A stretch of 64,000 nucleotides of DNA from Streptomyces sp. PTY087I2 (GCF_001687325.1 NZ_LZRD01000003.1:273232-337231); one strand, 5' to 3'. Shown: positions 47,280 through 56,552, counted from the stretch's first letter. Numbers and translations are program-made. The notes: generated by a model not told the origin, from the letters alone.

Positions 47280-48491
47280 TCAGCTCGTCGGCACGGTTCC
47301 GCGTCCGGTGACGGCGCGGAGGATCACGGCGAGAGCGACCAGGACGATGCCGAACCAGACGACGCTCGACACACCCACGTGGTCGGCGAACAGGCCGCCG
47401 ATCAGGGCGCCGAGGGCGATGCAGGTGTTGTAGGCCATCGTGTTGAGCGACATCGCGGCCTCGAACTGCTGAGGTGCGGACGCGAGCGTCATGTTGATCT
47501 GGCTGAGCTGGACGACACCGAAGGCGAGGCCCCAGAGGATCATGGCGGCGATCACGCCGACCTTGTCGGCGCCGATGGTCAGCAGCAGGACGAGGGAGGC
47601 GATCATGATCAGGCCGCCCACGATGAAGCTGCCGTGCAGGCTCTTGTTGACGGTGTGTCCGCCGATGAAGTTGCCGACCGCGCCGCCGACACCGAAGACG
47701 ATGAGGACGACGGTGATGAAGCCGACGGTGGCGAAGGTGCTCTCCTCCAGGAAGGGCCGGACGAACGTGTAGGCGCCGAAGTGGCCGAGGACGAAGAAGA
47801 CGACCATGATCAGGACCACCCGCAGCTGCACATTCTTGAGCGGCAGGGTGAAGACCTCGCGGACCGAGACCGCGTTGGCCGAGGGCAGCGACGGGACGGC
47901 GACGGCGACGGCGATGAGGACGACGGCGCTCAGGGCGGACCAGATGAGGAACGTGGTGCGCCAGTCGCCGGCGCTCTCCAGCAGCGTGCCGAGCGGAATG
48001 CCGACGACGGTGGCGATCGAGATGCCGGACATCACGACGGCGGCGGCCCGGTTGGCGTGCTTCTCCGGGACGATCCGCATGGCCATGGTGACACCGATGG
48101 CCCAGAAGACACCGCTGGCGAAGCCCATGATCAGGCGGGTGCCCAGGATCAGCGGGTAGTTCGGTGCGACCGAGGTGATCAGGTTGCCGACGGCGAGCAC
48201 AGCCAGCAGCGTGACGAGCAGCTTGCGCCGGTTGACGCGCCGGCTCCACGCCACGATGAACGGCACTCCGAGGCCGGCCGCGATGCCCTGAGCCGTGACC
48301 ATGAGGCCGGCCGCGCCGACCGAGACGTCGAGGCTCTCGCTGAGCGGGGTGAGAAGGCCGATCGGCATCAGTTCGGTGGTGAGGAAGACGAACAGGCTGG
48401 CGGTGATGGCGGCCACGCCCGGCCACCCCCTGGCCGGGGACACCTGATTCTGCGACGTGGCGGGTGGGTTGGTCTCTTCTTGAAGGGTCAT
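47280..48491 (-). CDS. MFS drug/sugar exporter (DHA1 type)
   Basis: A 403-residue membrane protein with 12 hydrophobic helices. FLTTELMPIGLLTPLSESLD in the first loop and GTRLIMGFASGVFWAIG in helix 4 are typical of the DHA1 (AraJ/YdhP-like) drug and sugar efflux branch. ATG at 48491 with GGAGAG upstream. It follows the EamA gene after 96 bases, and a LysR gene controls the cluster from the far side. Substrate unknown. Confidence 0.88.
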   Translation of the reverse strand: MTLQEETNPPATSQNQVSPARGWPGVAAITASLFVFLTTELMPIGLLTPLSESLDVSVGAAGLMVTAQGIAAGLGVPFIVAWSRRVNRRKLLVTLLAVLAVGNLITSVAPNYPLILGTRLIMGFASGVFWAIGVTMAMRIVPEKHANRAAAVVMSGISIATVVGIPLGTLLESAGDWRTTFLIWSALSAVVLIAVAVAVPSLPSANAVSVREVFTLPLKNVQLRVVLIMVVFFVLGHFGAYTFVRPFLEESTFATVGFITVVLIVFGVGGAVGNFIGGHTVNKSLHGSFIVGGLIMIASLVLLLTIGADKVGVIAAMILWGLAFGVVQLSQINMTLASAPQQFEAAMSLNTMAYNTCIALGALIGGLFADHVGVSSVVWFGIVLVALAVILRAVTGRGTVPTS

Positions 48492-48587
48492 GTCATCTCT
48501 CCGGATGTGGTCAGGCGTGGGTACGCGCATGCCTCGGGCCGCCGGGATCCGGCGGGGAGGACATGGCGAGGGACGGTGCGCCCGCCG

Positions 48588-49541
48588 TTATCCGCTGCGT
48601 TCCTGTTCCAGAGCGGGTTGGTCGGGGACGTGCGAGACGGTGGTATCGGGTGGGGCGGGGGAGGTCCCCGCCGCCTTCGGTTTGGGTGCGCGCGGCTGGC
48701 CGAGCACGATCGCCGCCAAGATGACGACCATGCCGACGATCTGGAGGACGGAAAGGGTCTCGTCCTTGACGAGATAGCCCAGCAGCGTCGCCACGACGGG
48801 GCTGCCCAGGGCGAGGAAGGAGACCGCGACGGCAGGCAGCCGCCCGATGCCCCGGAACCAGACCATGTAGCTCAGGACCGCGCCGAAGATGATGAGGTAG
48901 GCGAATCCGATGGCGTTGGAGCCGGTCAGCGTGTCGGGGAGGTCTTCCAGCGCCAGCCAGAACGGCAGCAGGACCAGTCCTCCCGCGGTGAGCTGCCACC
49001 CGGTGAACGTCAGCACTCCGACGTCCTCCGGCCGGCCCCACCGTTTGGTCAGCGTGATGCCCAGGGCCATGCACAGTGCTCCGCCGATCGCGGCGAGCAC
49101 TCCGAGGGTGTCGAGCGACGCCGTGCCCCTGAAGACCAGGAGCACCACCCCCGCCACGCCCATGGCCCAGGCCAGAGCATGGACGGCTCTGATCCTCTCC
49201 CCGAGGAAGAGGGCGGCCAGGACCACGACGAACATGGGCTGGGCCGACATGATCATGGCGGCGATGCCGCCCGGCAGCCGGTAGGCCGCGAAGAAGAGCA
49301 GGAAGTTGAAGGCGCCGATGTTCAGCACGCCCAGGATCAGGGCACGCCACCACCAGACGCCGGCCGGAAGCTTCCGGCCCAGGGCCAGCAGGAGAAGGCC
49401 GCCGGGCAGGGCCCGCATGGTGGTCGCCAGGAGCGGCCGGTCCGGTGGCAGCAGCTCGGTGGTCACCAGGTACGTGCTGCCCCAGACCGCCGGAGCCAGG
49501 CCGGTCACGACCGCCGTGAGTACGTTCTGCCTGCTCTTCAT
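48588..49541 (-). CDS. EamA/DMT-family exporter
   Basis: A 317-residue membrane protein with ten helices in two EamA repeats (AVWGSTYLVTTELLPPDRPL in the first, WQLTAGGLVLLPFW in the second) and a hydrophilic C-terminal tail. The family exports amino acids or other metabolites (YdcZ/RhtA type). GAGG stands shortly before the ATG. It starts 54 bases after the DsbA-like gene, so both are likely on one mRNA. Confidence 0.88.
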   Translation of the reverse strand: MKSRQNVLTAVVTGLAPAVWGSTYLVTTELLPPDRPLLATTMRALPGGLLLLALGRKLPAGVWWWRALILGVLNIGAFNFLLFFAAYRLPGGIAAMIMSAQPMFVVVLAALFLGERIRAVHALAWAMGVAGVVLLVFRGTASLDTLGVLAAIGGALCMALGITLTKRWGRPEDVGVLTFTGWQLTAGGLVLLPFWLALEDLPDTLTGSNAIGFAYLIIFGAVLSYMVWFRGIGRLPAVAVSFLALGSPVVATLLGYLVKDETLSVLQIVGMVVILAAIVLGQPRAPKPKAAGTSPAPPDTTVSHVPDQPALEQERSG

Positions 49542-49595
49542 CTTGCCTCGAATCCCGCGGGGGTCATCAGGGCCCCCGACGTCCGTACAGCCGGC

Positions 49596-50237
49596 TCAGT
49601 CGAAGATCGGGTCGCGGTCACGGCCGCGCTTCAGCTCGAAGAAGCCGTCGGTGCTCGCCACGGCCAGCACTCCGTCCCAGAGTGTTCCGGCGGCCTCACC
49701 ACGAGGGGCGGGGGTGAGCACGGGGCCGAAGAACGCCAGCGGCTTCCCGTCCGGGCCGGGTACGTGGATGACGGGGGTGCCGACCTCGGAGCCGACCGGG
49801 TCCATCCCCTGATGGTGTTCGGCGCGCAGCGGCTCGTCCCAGGAGGTCTCCTCCGCGGCCTCGATCAGGTCGGCGGGCAGACCCGCCTCCGCCAGGGCGG
49901 CGCTGATCATGTCGGGGCCGAGCCCGGCCTTGTCGTGGTGGATCAGCCGGCCCATGGCGTTGTAGAGGGGGCGCAGCACCTCGTTGCCGTGGCGCTGCTG
50001 TGCCGCCACGCACACGCGCACGCAGGCCCAGCCGTCGATCATCCCCTGGCGGTACTTCTCCGGGACCTCGCGGCCCTCGTTGAGGACCGACAGGCTCATG
50101 ATGTGGAAACGGGTCTCCAGCGGCCGGACCTGCTCCACCTCCAGCATCCAGCGTGAGGTGATCCACGCCCAGGGGCAGCGGGGGTCCACCCAGATGTCGG
50201 CGACGGTCGTCTCGAAACTCGGTGGCGTGGTGCTCAT
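49596..50237 (-). CDS. DsbA-fold, Rv2466c-like oxidoreductase with CPWA site
   Basis: A 213-residue cytosolic protein closely patterned on Mycobacterium Rv2466c, a mycothiol-dependent reductase of nitro compounds. ADIWVDPRCPWAWITSRWML is the active site, FHIMSLSVLNEGRE follows, and the C-terminal GTPVIHVPGP has the cis-Pro. In Rv2466c the motif is CPWC; here the second Cys is Ala, leaving one catalytic Cys. A one-Cys enzyme could still work with mycothiol. It is the first gene of a cluster divergent from the LysR gene. Confidence 0.85.
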   Translation of the reverse strand: MSTTPPSFETTVADIWVDPRCPWAWITSRWMLEVEQVRPLETRFHIMSLSVLNEGREVPEKYRQGMIDGWACVRVCVAAQQRHGNEVLRPLYNAMGRLIHHDKAGLGPDMISAALAEAGLPADLIEAAEETSWDEPLRAEHHQGMDPVGSEVGTPVIHVPGPDGKPLAFFGPVLTPAPRGEAAGTLWDGVLAVASTDGFFELKRGRDRDPIFD

Positions 50238-50474
50238 GGCGGTCGCTCGTCCTTTCGGTGTCGCGGCACGGGGGCGCGCGAAGGCATGCCTCGGCGGCTT
50301 ACGCCCAGGTGCGGTAGATGAGGGAGCTGCGGCGGGAGCGGCTTCCGGGCACGCCGGAGGGGGCCCTGATCAGGGGATCGTCCGACGGAACGGGCCCGAG
50401 GGCGTTCCTGCCGTGTGCGTTCCTGACCAGTGTCGGACCGGAGCTATCAATCAGTCCAACACATGCTTGTCACC

Positions 50475-50500
50475 CGATGGATCTCGTATCACGATGGATC
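50475..50500. repeat. Direct repeat CGATGGATC x2 before the LysR gene
   Basis: Two exact nine-base copies (50475-50483 and 50492-50500), 17 bases apart start to start, lie directly before the LysR start codon at 50502 in the 264-base divergent region. LysR proteins bind there; whether these copies are their sites is open. Confidence 0.45.
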
Positions 50501-50501
50501 G

Positions 50502-51377
50502 ATGGAGCTCCAGCAGATGCGTTACGTGATCGCGGTGGCCGAGACGAACAACTTCACGAGGGCCGCCCAGCGCTGTCTGGTGGTCCAGTCCGCGCTCAGC
50601 CACCAGATCGCGCGCCTGGAGAACGAACTGGGTGCGCGGCTCTTCGAACGCACCAGCCGCCGGGTGCGGCTCACTCCGGCGGGTGCGGCCTTCCTGCCCG
50701 TCGCCCGCCAGTGCCTGGACGCGGCGGAGCGAGCCGCCGCCGAAGTCGCGGCGGCCGTCGGGGAGGTGCGCGGGCGCCTGGCGGTGGGGCTGATCCCCAC
50801 CGTCGCCGCAGTGGACATCCCCACCGTCCTCAAGAAGTTCCACCAGCTCCACCCGAAGGCCCGGATCAGCCTCGGTGTGGGAGCCAGCAACGAGCTCGTC
50901 GAACAGGTGAAGTCGGGCGAGATCGAGGTGGCCTTCCTCGGCATCCCGGTCACGGCCCGCCCCCAGGGCGTCACGGCGCGGGAGCTGGCCCGGGAGCGGC
51001 TGGTCGCAGTGGTCTCCCCGGACCATCCCCTCGCCGGCGAGACCTCGGTCGACCTGCGCCGGCTGTCGTCGGAGGTGTTCGTGGACCTGCCGGCGAAGAC
51101 CGCGGGACGGGCCCAGTCCGATCTGGCGTTCACCGCCGCCGGCCTCACCCGAGAGGTGCCCTTCGAGGTGACCAACGCGGACTACCTGGCCCGGCTGGTC
51201 GGCGCGGGCCTGGGCGTGGCGCTGCTCCCGCCCACGTACGTCGCCGGGCTGGCCGGTCTGGTCACGATCGAGGTCACGGACGCGCCGTCCCGGGCCGAGT
51301 ACGTGGTCTGGGGCCGCGAGAGCCTCACCCCGGCGGCCACCGCGTTCCTGGCGCTGCTGGGCATCGAGCAGGAGTGA
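50502..51377 (+). CDS. LysR-family transcriptional regulator
   Basis: A 291-residue regulator. MELQQMRYVIAVAETNNFTR followed by SALSHQIARLENELGARLFE is the LysR winged helix-turn-helix, and the rest is the two-lobed effector domain (ISLGVGASNELVEQVKSGEI). It is divergent from the DsbA-like gene and so probably controls the DsbA-EamA-MFS cluster. The ATG at 50502 gives the standard LysR N-terminus. The effector is unknown. Confidence 0.9.
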   Translation: MELQQMRYVIAVAETNNFTRAAQRCLVVQSALSHQIARLENELGARLFERTSRRVRLTPAGAAFLPVARQCLDAAERAAAEVAAAVGEVRGRLAVGLIPTVAAVDIPTVLKKFHQLHPKARISLGVGASNELVEQVKSGEIEVAFLGIPVTARPQGVTARELARERLVAVVSPDHPLAGETSVDLRRLSSEVFVDLPAKTAGRAQSDLAFTAAGLTREVPFEVTNADYLARLVGAGLGVALLPPTYVAGLAGLVTIEVTDAPSRAEYVVWGRESLTPAATAFLALLGIEQE

Positions 51378-51379
51378 CC

Positions 51380-51402
51380 GCGGCCGGGGGCGGCCCGGCC
51401 GC
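51380..51402 (+). terminator. Hairpin after the LysR gene
   Basis: Nine-base perfect arms (51380-51388 and 51394-51402) with a five-base loop, directly after the LysR stop. Confidence 0.6.
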
Positions 51403-51411
51403 GGTGGGGGC

Positions 51412-51557
51412 TCAGGCGTGGGCCGTCAGAGCGGAGCCGAGCAGCGCGCGGTGGATCTCGGAGGTCGGCGAGGACCGGTTGAGCGTGATGCAGTGCAGGC
51501 CGGGAGCGCCCTCGGCGAGCAGCTTCTCGGCCATGGCCACGGCGAAGTCGACACCGA
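51412..51557 (-). pseudogene. 3' remnant of a methylenetetrahydrofolate reductase (metF) gene
   Basis: The last 48 codons read like the C-terminus of MetF: IGVDFAVAMAEKLLAEGAPG followed by LHCITLNRSSPTSEI and a stop at 51412. The other 250 or so residues are missing. Upstream, the match stops sharply at about 51558, where another gene's start begins in a different frame. It cannot be functional. A complete metF is expected elsewhere. Confidence 0.75.
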
Positions 51558-51644
51558 TCCGCCTGCCTGATTGAGCTGCATACCGGCGGGCTGGCGCGCG
51601 AGCGCCTCCGCCTTCAGGCCGGCCCACTCTTCATCGAAAGACAC
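51558..51644 (-). pseudogene. 5' remnant of a small WXG-like protein gene
   Basis: Twenty-nine codons from ATG 51644 read MSFDEEWAGLKAEALARQPA then GMQLNQAGG, which matches the N-terminus of a Streptomyces small-protein family (EEW...MQLN...GG) that I remember from type VII-secretion-like loci. After codon 29 the frame runs into shifted metF sequence. Together with the previous entry it marks a deletion or recombination scar. Confidence 0.6.
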
Positions 51645-51901
51645 TCGTCCCCAGGGTTCCTGCGAACCGGCGCTGCCCAGCAGGAAACCCTACCGGGTCG
51701 TGACGGTTGGGCAGCGTGCCGAAAGCGGGTGGGCAGCTCCCAGCCGTGCCCGTCACCGCTTCCCCCGGTCGGCCGCGCCCGCCGTGCGCCCCCGCCCCAC
51801 CCTCCTTACCGTCTGTGCTGACGTCGTCGCGCAGGGAGCCGGTGGGCGCCGTGACCCGCGCCCGGCGGGGCGCCCGGCCCGGCCCCGTACAGGAGGAGCC
51901 C

Positions 51902-53371
51902 ATGCCGGAGCTGTTCATCGATGGGCAGTGGACCGCTGCCGCCGAGGGGCGGAAGCGGGAGATCCGCTGTCCGGCCGACGGCACACTGGTGGCCACCGTC
52001 GACGAGGGCGGGGCCCGGGACGCCGAGGCCGCCGTCGCCGCCGCCCGGGCCGCCTTCGACCGGGGCCCCTGGCCGGGGACGCCCGCCGCCGAGCGGGGGC
52101 GGCTGCTGCTGCGGGTGGCGGAGCTGCTGGAGCGGAACAAGGACGCCTTCGCGCGGGCCGAGTCGCTGGACACGGGCAAGCGGCTCGTCGAGAGCGCCTA
52201 CGACATGGACGACATCGCCAACTGCTTCCGGTACTTCGGCAACCTCGTCGCGGCCGGGGACGCGGGGCGGGTCGTCGACACCGGGCTCGCGGACATCGAC
52301 AGCCGGATCGTGTACGAGCCCGTCGGGGTGTGCGCGCTCATCACGCCGTGGAACTATCCGCTGCTCCAGACGGCCTGGAAGGTCGCCCCGGCGCTCGGGG
52401 CCGGCAACACGTTCGTCCTCAAGCCGAGCGAGCTGACCCCGCACACCGCCGTGCTGCTCATGGGGCTCCTCGTCGAGGCCGAGCTACCGGAGGGAGTCGC
52501 CAATCTGGTGCTCGGGGCGGGCGCGGACGTGGGGGCGCCGTTGACCGAGGACCCGCGGGTGGATCTGGTGTCGTTCACCGGGGGGCTCGTCACCGGGCGG
52601 CGCATCATGGCCGCCGCCGCGCCCACCGTGAAGAAGGTCGCCCTGGAGCTGGGCGGCAAGAATCCCAACATCGTGTTCGCCGACGCCGACTTCGAGACCG
52701 CCGTCGACTACGCCCTGATGGCGGTGTTCCTGCACTCGGGGCAGGTCTGCTCCGCCGGGGCGCGGCTCCTCGTGCAGGACGAGCTGCACGACCGGTTCGT
52801 GGACGAGCTGGTGGCGCGGGCGGGCCGGATCAAGCTCGGCGGGCCGTTCGACGAGGACGCCCGCAGCGGGCCGCTGATCTCCGCCGCGCACCGCGACAAG
52901 GTCGAGGCGTACGTCGCGGAGGGCATCGCCGAGGGCGCGGTGCTGCGCTGCGGCGGGGCGCGGCCCGAGGATCCGGCGCTGGCGGACGGCTTCTACTACC
53001 CGCCCACCGTGCTGGACGAGTGCGCCACCTCGATGTCCGTGGTGCAGGACGAGTCGTTCGGCCCGGTGCTCACCGTCGAGCGGTTCCGGGACGAGGACGA
53101 CGCGGTCCGGCTGGCCAACGACACCGTGTACGGGCTGGCCGGCGCGGTCTGGACGCAGGACGGCGGGCGCGCCCACCGGGTGGCCTCGCGGCTGCGGGCC
53201 GGCACCGTGTGGATCAACGACTTCCACCCCTACGTACCGCAGGCGGAGTGGGGCGGGATGAAACAGTCCGGTTTCGGCCGTGAGCTGGGGCCCGCCGGGC
53301 TCGCCGAGTACCAGGAGGCCAAGCACATCTGGCGCAATGCCGCCGCCACCCCGCAGCGGTGGTTCGAGTGA
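51902..53371 (+). CDS. Betaine-aldehyde-type NAD(P) aldehyde dehydrogenase
   Basis: A 489-residue enzyme. FTGGLVTGRRI is the NAD-binding loop, VALELGGKNPNIVFADAD holds the catalytic Glu, and HSGQVCSAGARLLV holds the catalytic Cys near residue 283. ITPWNYPLLQTAWK is the family signature. With the linked choline oxidase, the likely reaction is betaine aldehyde to glycine betaine in the cytosol. The ATG has AGGAGG just upstream. Its stop overlaps the GTG start of the permease gene (GTGA). Confidence 0.88.
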   Translation: MPELFIDGQWTAAAEGRKREIRCPADGTLVATVDEGGARDAEAAVAAARAAFDRGPWPGTPAAERGRLLLRVAELLERNKDAFARAESLDTGKRLVESAYDMDDIANCFRYFGNLVAAGDAGRVVDTGLADIDSRIVYEPVGVCALITPWNYPLLQTAWKVAPALGAGNTFVLKPSELTPHTAVLLMGLLVEAELPEGVANLVLGAGADVGAPLTEDPRVDLVSFTGGLVTGRRIMAAAAPTVKKVALELGGKNPNIVFADADFETAVDYALMAVFLHSGQVCSAGARLLVQDELHDRFVDELVARAGRIKLGGPFDEDARSGPLISAAHRDKVEAYVAEGIAEGAVLRCGGARPEDPALADGFYYPPTVLDECATSMSVVQDESFGPVLTVERFRDEDDAVRLANDTVYGLAGAVWTQDGGRAHRVASRLRAGTVWINDFHPYVPQAEWGGMKQSGFGRELGPAGLAEYQEAKHIWRNAAATPQRWFE

Positions 53372-54960
53372 GCCGGACCAAGGGGCCCGAGGACCGGGCG
53401 GTGCCGGACAGCAGCCATGACGACGACGCGCTCGGCGAGCTGGGCTACCGGCCCGAACTGCGGCGCACGCTCGGCAACTTCCACACCTTCGCCGCCGGGA
53501 TCAGCTACATCTCCATCCTGACTGGCACCTTCCAGCTGTTCTACTTCGGCGTCACCTTCGGCGGCCCCGCCTACTGGTGGTCCTGGCCGATGGTCTTCTG
53601 CGGGCAGCTGATGGTGGCCCTGTGTTTCTGCGAGCTGGCCGCCCGCTATCCGGTGGCCGGTTCGGTCTACAACTGGGCCAAGAAGATGGGCGGTCCGCAC
53701 GTCGGCTGGCTCGGCGGCTGGATGATGATGACCGCCACCATGGTCACGCTGTCGGCCGTGGCGCTCGCCTACCAGATCACGCTGCCGCAGATCGACGACT
53801 GGTTCCAGTTCGTGGGCGACGGGAGCGGCCAGAACGACCAGGCGGCCAACGCCGTCCTGCTGGGCAGTGTGCTGGTCCTGTTCTCCACGCTGGTCAACGC
53901 GTTCGGCGTCCGGCTCATGGCCCGGATCAACTCCGCGGGCGTCTTCATCGAGCTGATCGCCGCCGTCGCCCTGATCATCGTCCTGGGCGCGCACATCACC
54001 CGGGGCCCCAGCACCGCGCTGACGGAGACGTACGGGCTGGGCAGCGGCCAGTCGCTCGGCTACTTCGGGGCGTTCCTCACCGCGTCGCTGGCCTCCGCCT
54101 ATGTGATGTACGGCTTCGACACCGCGTCCTCGCTCGGCGAGGAGTCGCACAACCCGGGCCGCAACGCGCCCCGCGCCATTCTGCGGGCGCTCATCGCGTC
54201 TTTCCTGATCGGCGCGTTCATCCTGCTCTTCGCGCTGCTCTCGGTGCCGGACCTGCACGCCGAGGAACTGTCGACGGGCGGGTTGCAGTACGTGGTGCTG
54301 GCGACGCTCGGCGAGACCGTCGGGGAGATCTTCCTCTGGGCGGTGGTCGTCGCGATCACGGTCTGTGTGCTGGCCGTGCAGGCCGCCGGGATCCGGCTGA
54401 TGTTCGCCATGGCGCGGGACAACAACCTGCCCGCCGGATCGAAGCTGGCCCGGGTCAGCCCCCGGTTCAAGACGCCCGTGGTGCCCGCCGTGCTGATCGG
54501 GGTGGTGGGCGTCGTCATCCTGGTCGTGAACATCAACCAGCCGCAGATCTTCTCGGTGATCACCAGCATCGCGATCATCATGATCTACGTGGCGTATCTG
54601 CTGGTCACCGTGCCGATGCTGGTGCGCCGGCTGCGCGGCGACTGGCAGCCGCGCGAGGGCGCGTTCTCGCTGGGCCGCTGGGGACTGCCCGTGAATGTGC
54701 TCGCCGTGCTCTGGGGCACGGCGATGTCGCTCAACCTGGCCTGGCCGCGCGCCGAGGTCTACAACGCGACCGGCCCGCAGCACTGGTATCTGCGCTGGGG
54801 CGCGTTCCTGTTCATCGGCGTCGTCGCGCTCGGCGGCTTCGCCTACTACTGGTTCGTCCAGCGGCACCGGACCGGCGTGCTCGCCGAGCACCGGTTCGAG
54901 GCCCAGGACGACGGCCCCACCACCCCCACCGCTCCTCCCCCGTCCCCGCCGGCCGGCTGA
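53368..54960 (+). CDS. APC-superfamily permease in choline operon
   Basis: A 530-residue membrane protein with 12 helices. The N-terminal cytoplasmic tail is acidic, and GELGYRPELRRTLGNFHTFA leads to AAGISYISILTGTF, as in the amino-acid/choline transporter (ACT) branch of the APC superfamily. ASSLGEESHNPGRNAPRAIL is the conserved loop of the group. Choline, amino acids or related amines fit the operon context. The GTG at 53368 is coupled to the upstream stop; another GTG is three codons before. Confidence 0.88.
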   Translation: MSRTKGPEDRAVPDSSHDDDALGELGYRPELRRTLGNFHTFAAGISYISILTGTFQLFYFGVTFGGPAYWWSWPMVFCGQLMVALCFCELAARYPVAGSVYNWAKKMGGPHVGWLGGWMMMTATMVTLSAVALAYQITLPQIDDWFQFVGDGSGQNDQAANAVLLGSVLVLFSTLVNAFGVRLMARINSAGVFIELIAAVALIIVLGAHITRGPSTALTETYGLGSGQSLGYFGAFLTASLASAYVMYGFDTASSLGEESHNPGRNAPRAILRALIASFLIGAFILLFALLSVPDLHAEELSTGGLQYVVLATLGETVGEIFLWAVVVAITVCVLAVQAAGIRLMFAMARDNNLPAGSKLARVSPRFKTPVVPAVLIGVVGVVILVVNINQPQIFSVITSIAIIMIYVAYLLVTVPMLVRRLRGDWQPREGAFSLGRWGLPVNVLAVLWGTAMSLNLAWPRAEVYNATGPQHWYLRWGAFLFIGVVALGGFAYYWFVQRHRTGVLAEHRFEAQDDGPTTPTAPPPSPPAG

Positions 54961-54974
54961 ATTCTGGAGACCCG

Positions 54975-56552
54975 ATGCCCGAAGCAGGCCCTGTACCCGC
55001 GTTCGATTACGTCGTCGTCGGCGGCGGTACGGCCGGTGCCGTCATCGCCGCCCGGCTCACCGAGGACCCCGCCGTCACCGTCTGCGTCCTGGAGGCGGGC
55101 CCCTCGGACGTCGGGGACGACAGCATCCTGCGGCTGGAGCGGTGGATGGCGCTGCTGGAGTCCGGTTACGACTGGGACTATCCGGTGGAGCCGCAGGAGC
55201 GGGGCAACAGCTTCATGCGGCACGCCCGCGCCAAGGTGCTCGGCGGCTGCTCCTCGCACAACTCCTGCATCGCCTTCTGGGCCCCGGCCGAGGACCTCGA
55301 CGAGTGGGCGGCGCTCGGCTGTACGGGGTGGAGCGCGGCGGACTGCTTCCCGCTGTACCAGCGCCTGGAGACGAACGACGCACCCGGCGACCACCACGGC
55401 CGCTCCGGTCCGGTGACCATCCGGACCGTACCGCCGCGCGACCCCTGCGGTACGGCCCTCCTGGAGGCGTGCGCGACGGCGGGCATCCCCACCGTCCCGT
55501 TCAACACGGGGTCCACCGTGATCCGGGGCGCGCACTGGTTCCAGATCAACGCCCGCGAGGACGGCACCCGTTCCTCGGCCTCGGTGTCGTATCTGCACCC
55601 GGTGCTGGGGAAGCGGCCCAACCTGGAGGTACGGACCGGGCTCCAGGCGAAACGGCTGCTGTTCGACGGCGAGCGGTGCACGGGGGTGGAGTATCTGGAG
55701 CCCGACACCGTGCACAGCGGGACGGTGCGCGCGCGGCGCGAGGTCATCGTCTCCTGCGGGGCGATCGACTCCCCGAAGCTGCTGATGCTGTCGGGCATCG
55801 GGCCGGCCGGGCATCTGCGGGACACCGGGGTCGACGTACGGGTGGACTCCCCCGGCGTCGGCTCGCACCTCCAGGACCACCCGGAGGGCGTGATCATGTG
55901 GGAGGCGAAGCAGCCCATGGTCACCACGTCCACCCAGTGGTGGGAGATCGGGATCTTCGCGGACACCGAGCGGGGGCTCGACCGGCCGGACCTGATGTTC
56001 CACTACGGCTCGGTGCCGTTCGACATGAACACCTACCGGCGCGGCTACCCGACCTCCGACAACGCGTTCTGCCTGACCCCGAACGTCACCCGCGCCCGGT
56101 CCCGGGGCACGGTGCGGCTGCGGACCCGGGACTTCCGGGACAAGCCGCGGGTCGATCCGCGCTACTTCACCGACGAGCACGACGTACGGGTGATGACGTA
56201 CGGGCTGCGGCTGGCGCGGGAGATCGTGGCGCAGCCGGAGATGGCCGCGTGGGCGGGGGCCGAGCTGGCTCCGGGGCCCGGCGCGACCACGGACGCAGAG
56301 CTGTTCGACTACATCCGCGAGACGCACAACACCGTCTACCACCCGGCCGGAACCGTCCGCATGGGCCCGGCGGAGGACCCCGACTCGCCGCTCGACCCCC
56401 AGCTGCGGGTCAAGGGCGTCACCGGGCTGCGGGTGGCCGACGCGTCGGTCATGCCGTTCCTGCCGACGGTCAATCCGTGCATCACCACGATGATGATCGG
56501 CGAGAAGTGCGCCGATCTGATCAAGGACGGCCCCACCCCGGTCACCGCCTAG
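54975..56552 (+). CDS. codA: Choline oxidase-like GMC flavoprotein
   Basis: A 525-residue GMC oxidoreductase. YVVVGGGTAGAVIAARL is the FAD-binding motif. GGCSSHNSCIAFWAPAEDLD gives His95, the site of covalent FAD in Arthrobacter choline oxidase (His99), and Ser97 (Ser101). DHPEGVIMWE, DLMFHYGSVPFD, VYHPAGTVRMG and NPCITTMMIGEK match the positions of Glu312, His351, Val464/His466 and Asn510. The enzyme should oxidise choline to glycine betaine, making hydrogen peroxide, without needing the dehydrogenase step. GGAG lies upstream. This is the strongest evidence for the operon's role in osmoprotection. Confidence 0.9.
   Translation: MPEAGPVPAFDYVVVGGGTAGAVIAARLTEDPAVTVCVLEAGPSDVGDDSILRLERWMALLESGYDWDYPVEPQERGNSFMRHARAKVLGGCSSHNSCIAFWAPAEDLDEWAALGCTGWSAADCFPLYQRLETNDAPGDHHGRSGPVTIRTVPPRDPCGTALLEACATAGIPTVPFNTGSTVIRGAHWFQINAREDGTRSSASVSYLHPVLGKRPNLEVRTGLQAKRLLFDGERCTGVEYLEPDTVHSGTVRARREVIVSCGAIDSPKLLMLSGIGPAGHLRDTGVDVRVDSPGVGSHLQDHPEGVIMWEAKQPMVTTSTQWWEIGIFADTERGLDRPDLMFHYGSVPFDMNTYRRGYPTSDNAFCLTPNVTRARSRGTVRLRTRDFRDKPRVDPRYFTDEHDVRVMTYGLRLAREIVAQPEMAAWAGAELAPGPGATTDAELFDYIRETHNTVYHPAGTVRMGPAEDPDSPLDPQLRVKGVTGLRVADASVMPFLPTVNPCITTMMIGEKCADLIKDGPTPVTA

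Noticed and set aside
47019..50156. A 1045-codon plus-strand frame across MFS, EamA and DsbA genes
   Set aside because: It crosses three well-supported minus-strand genes and has Glu/Asp/His-rich low-complexity product.
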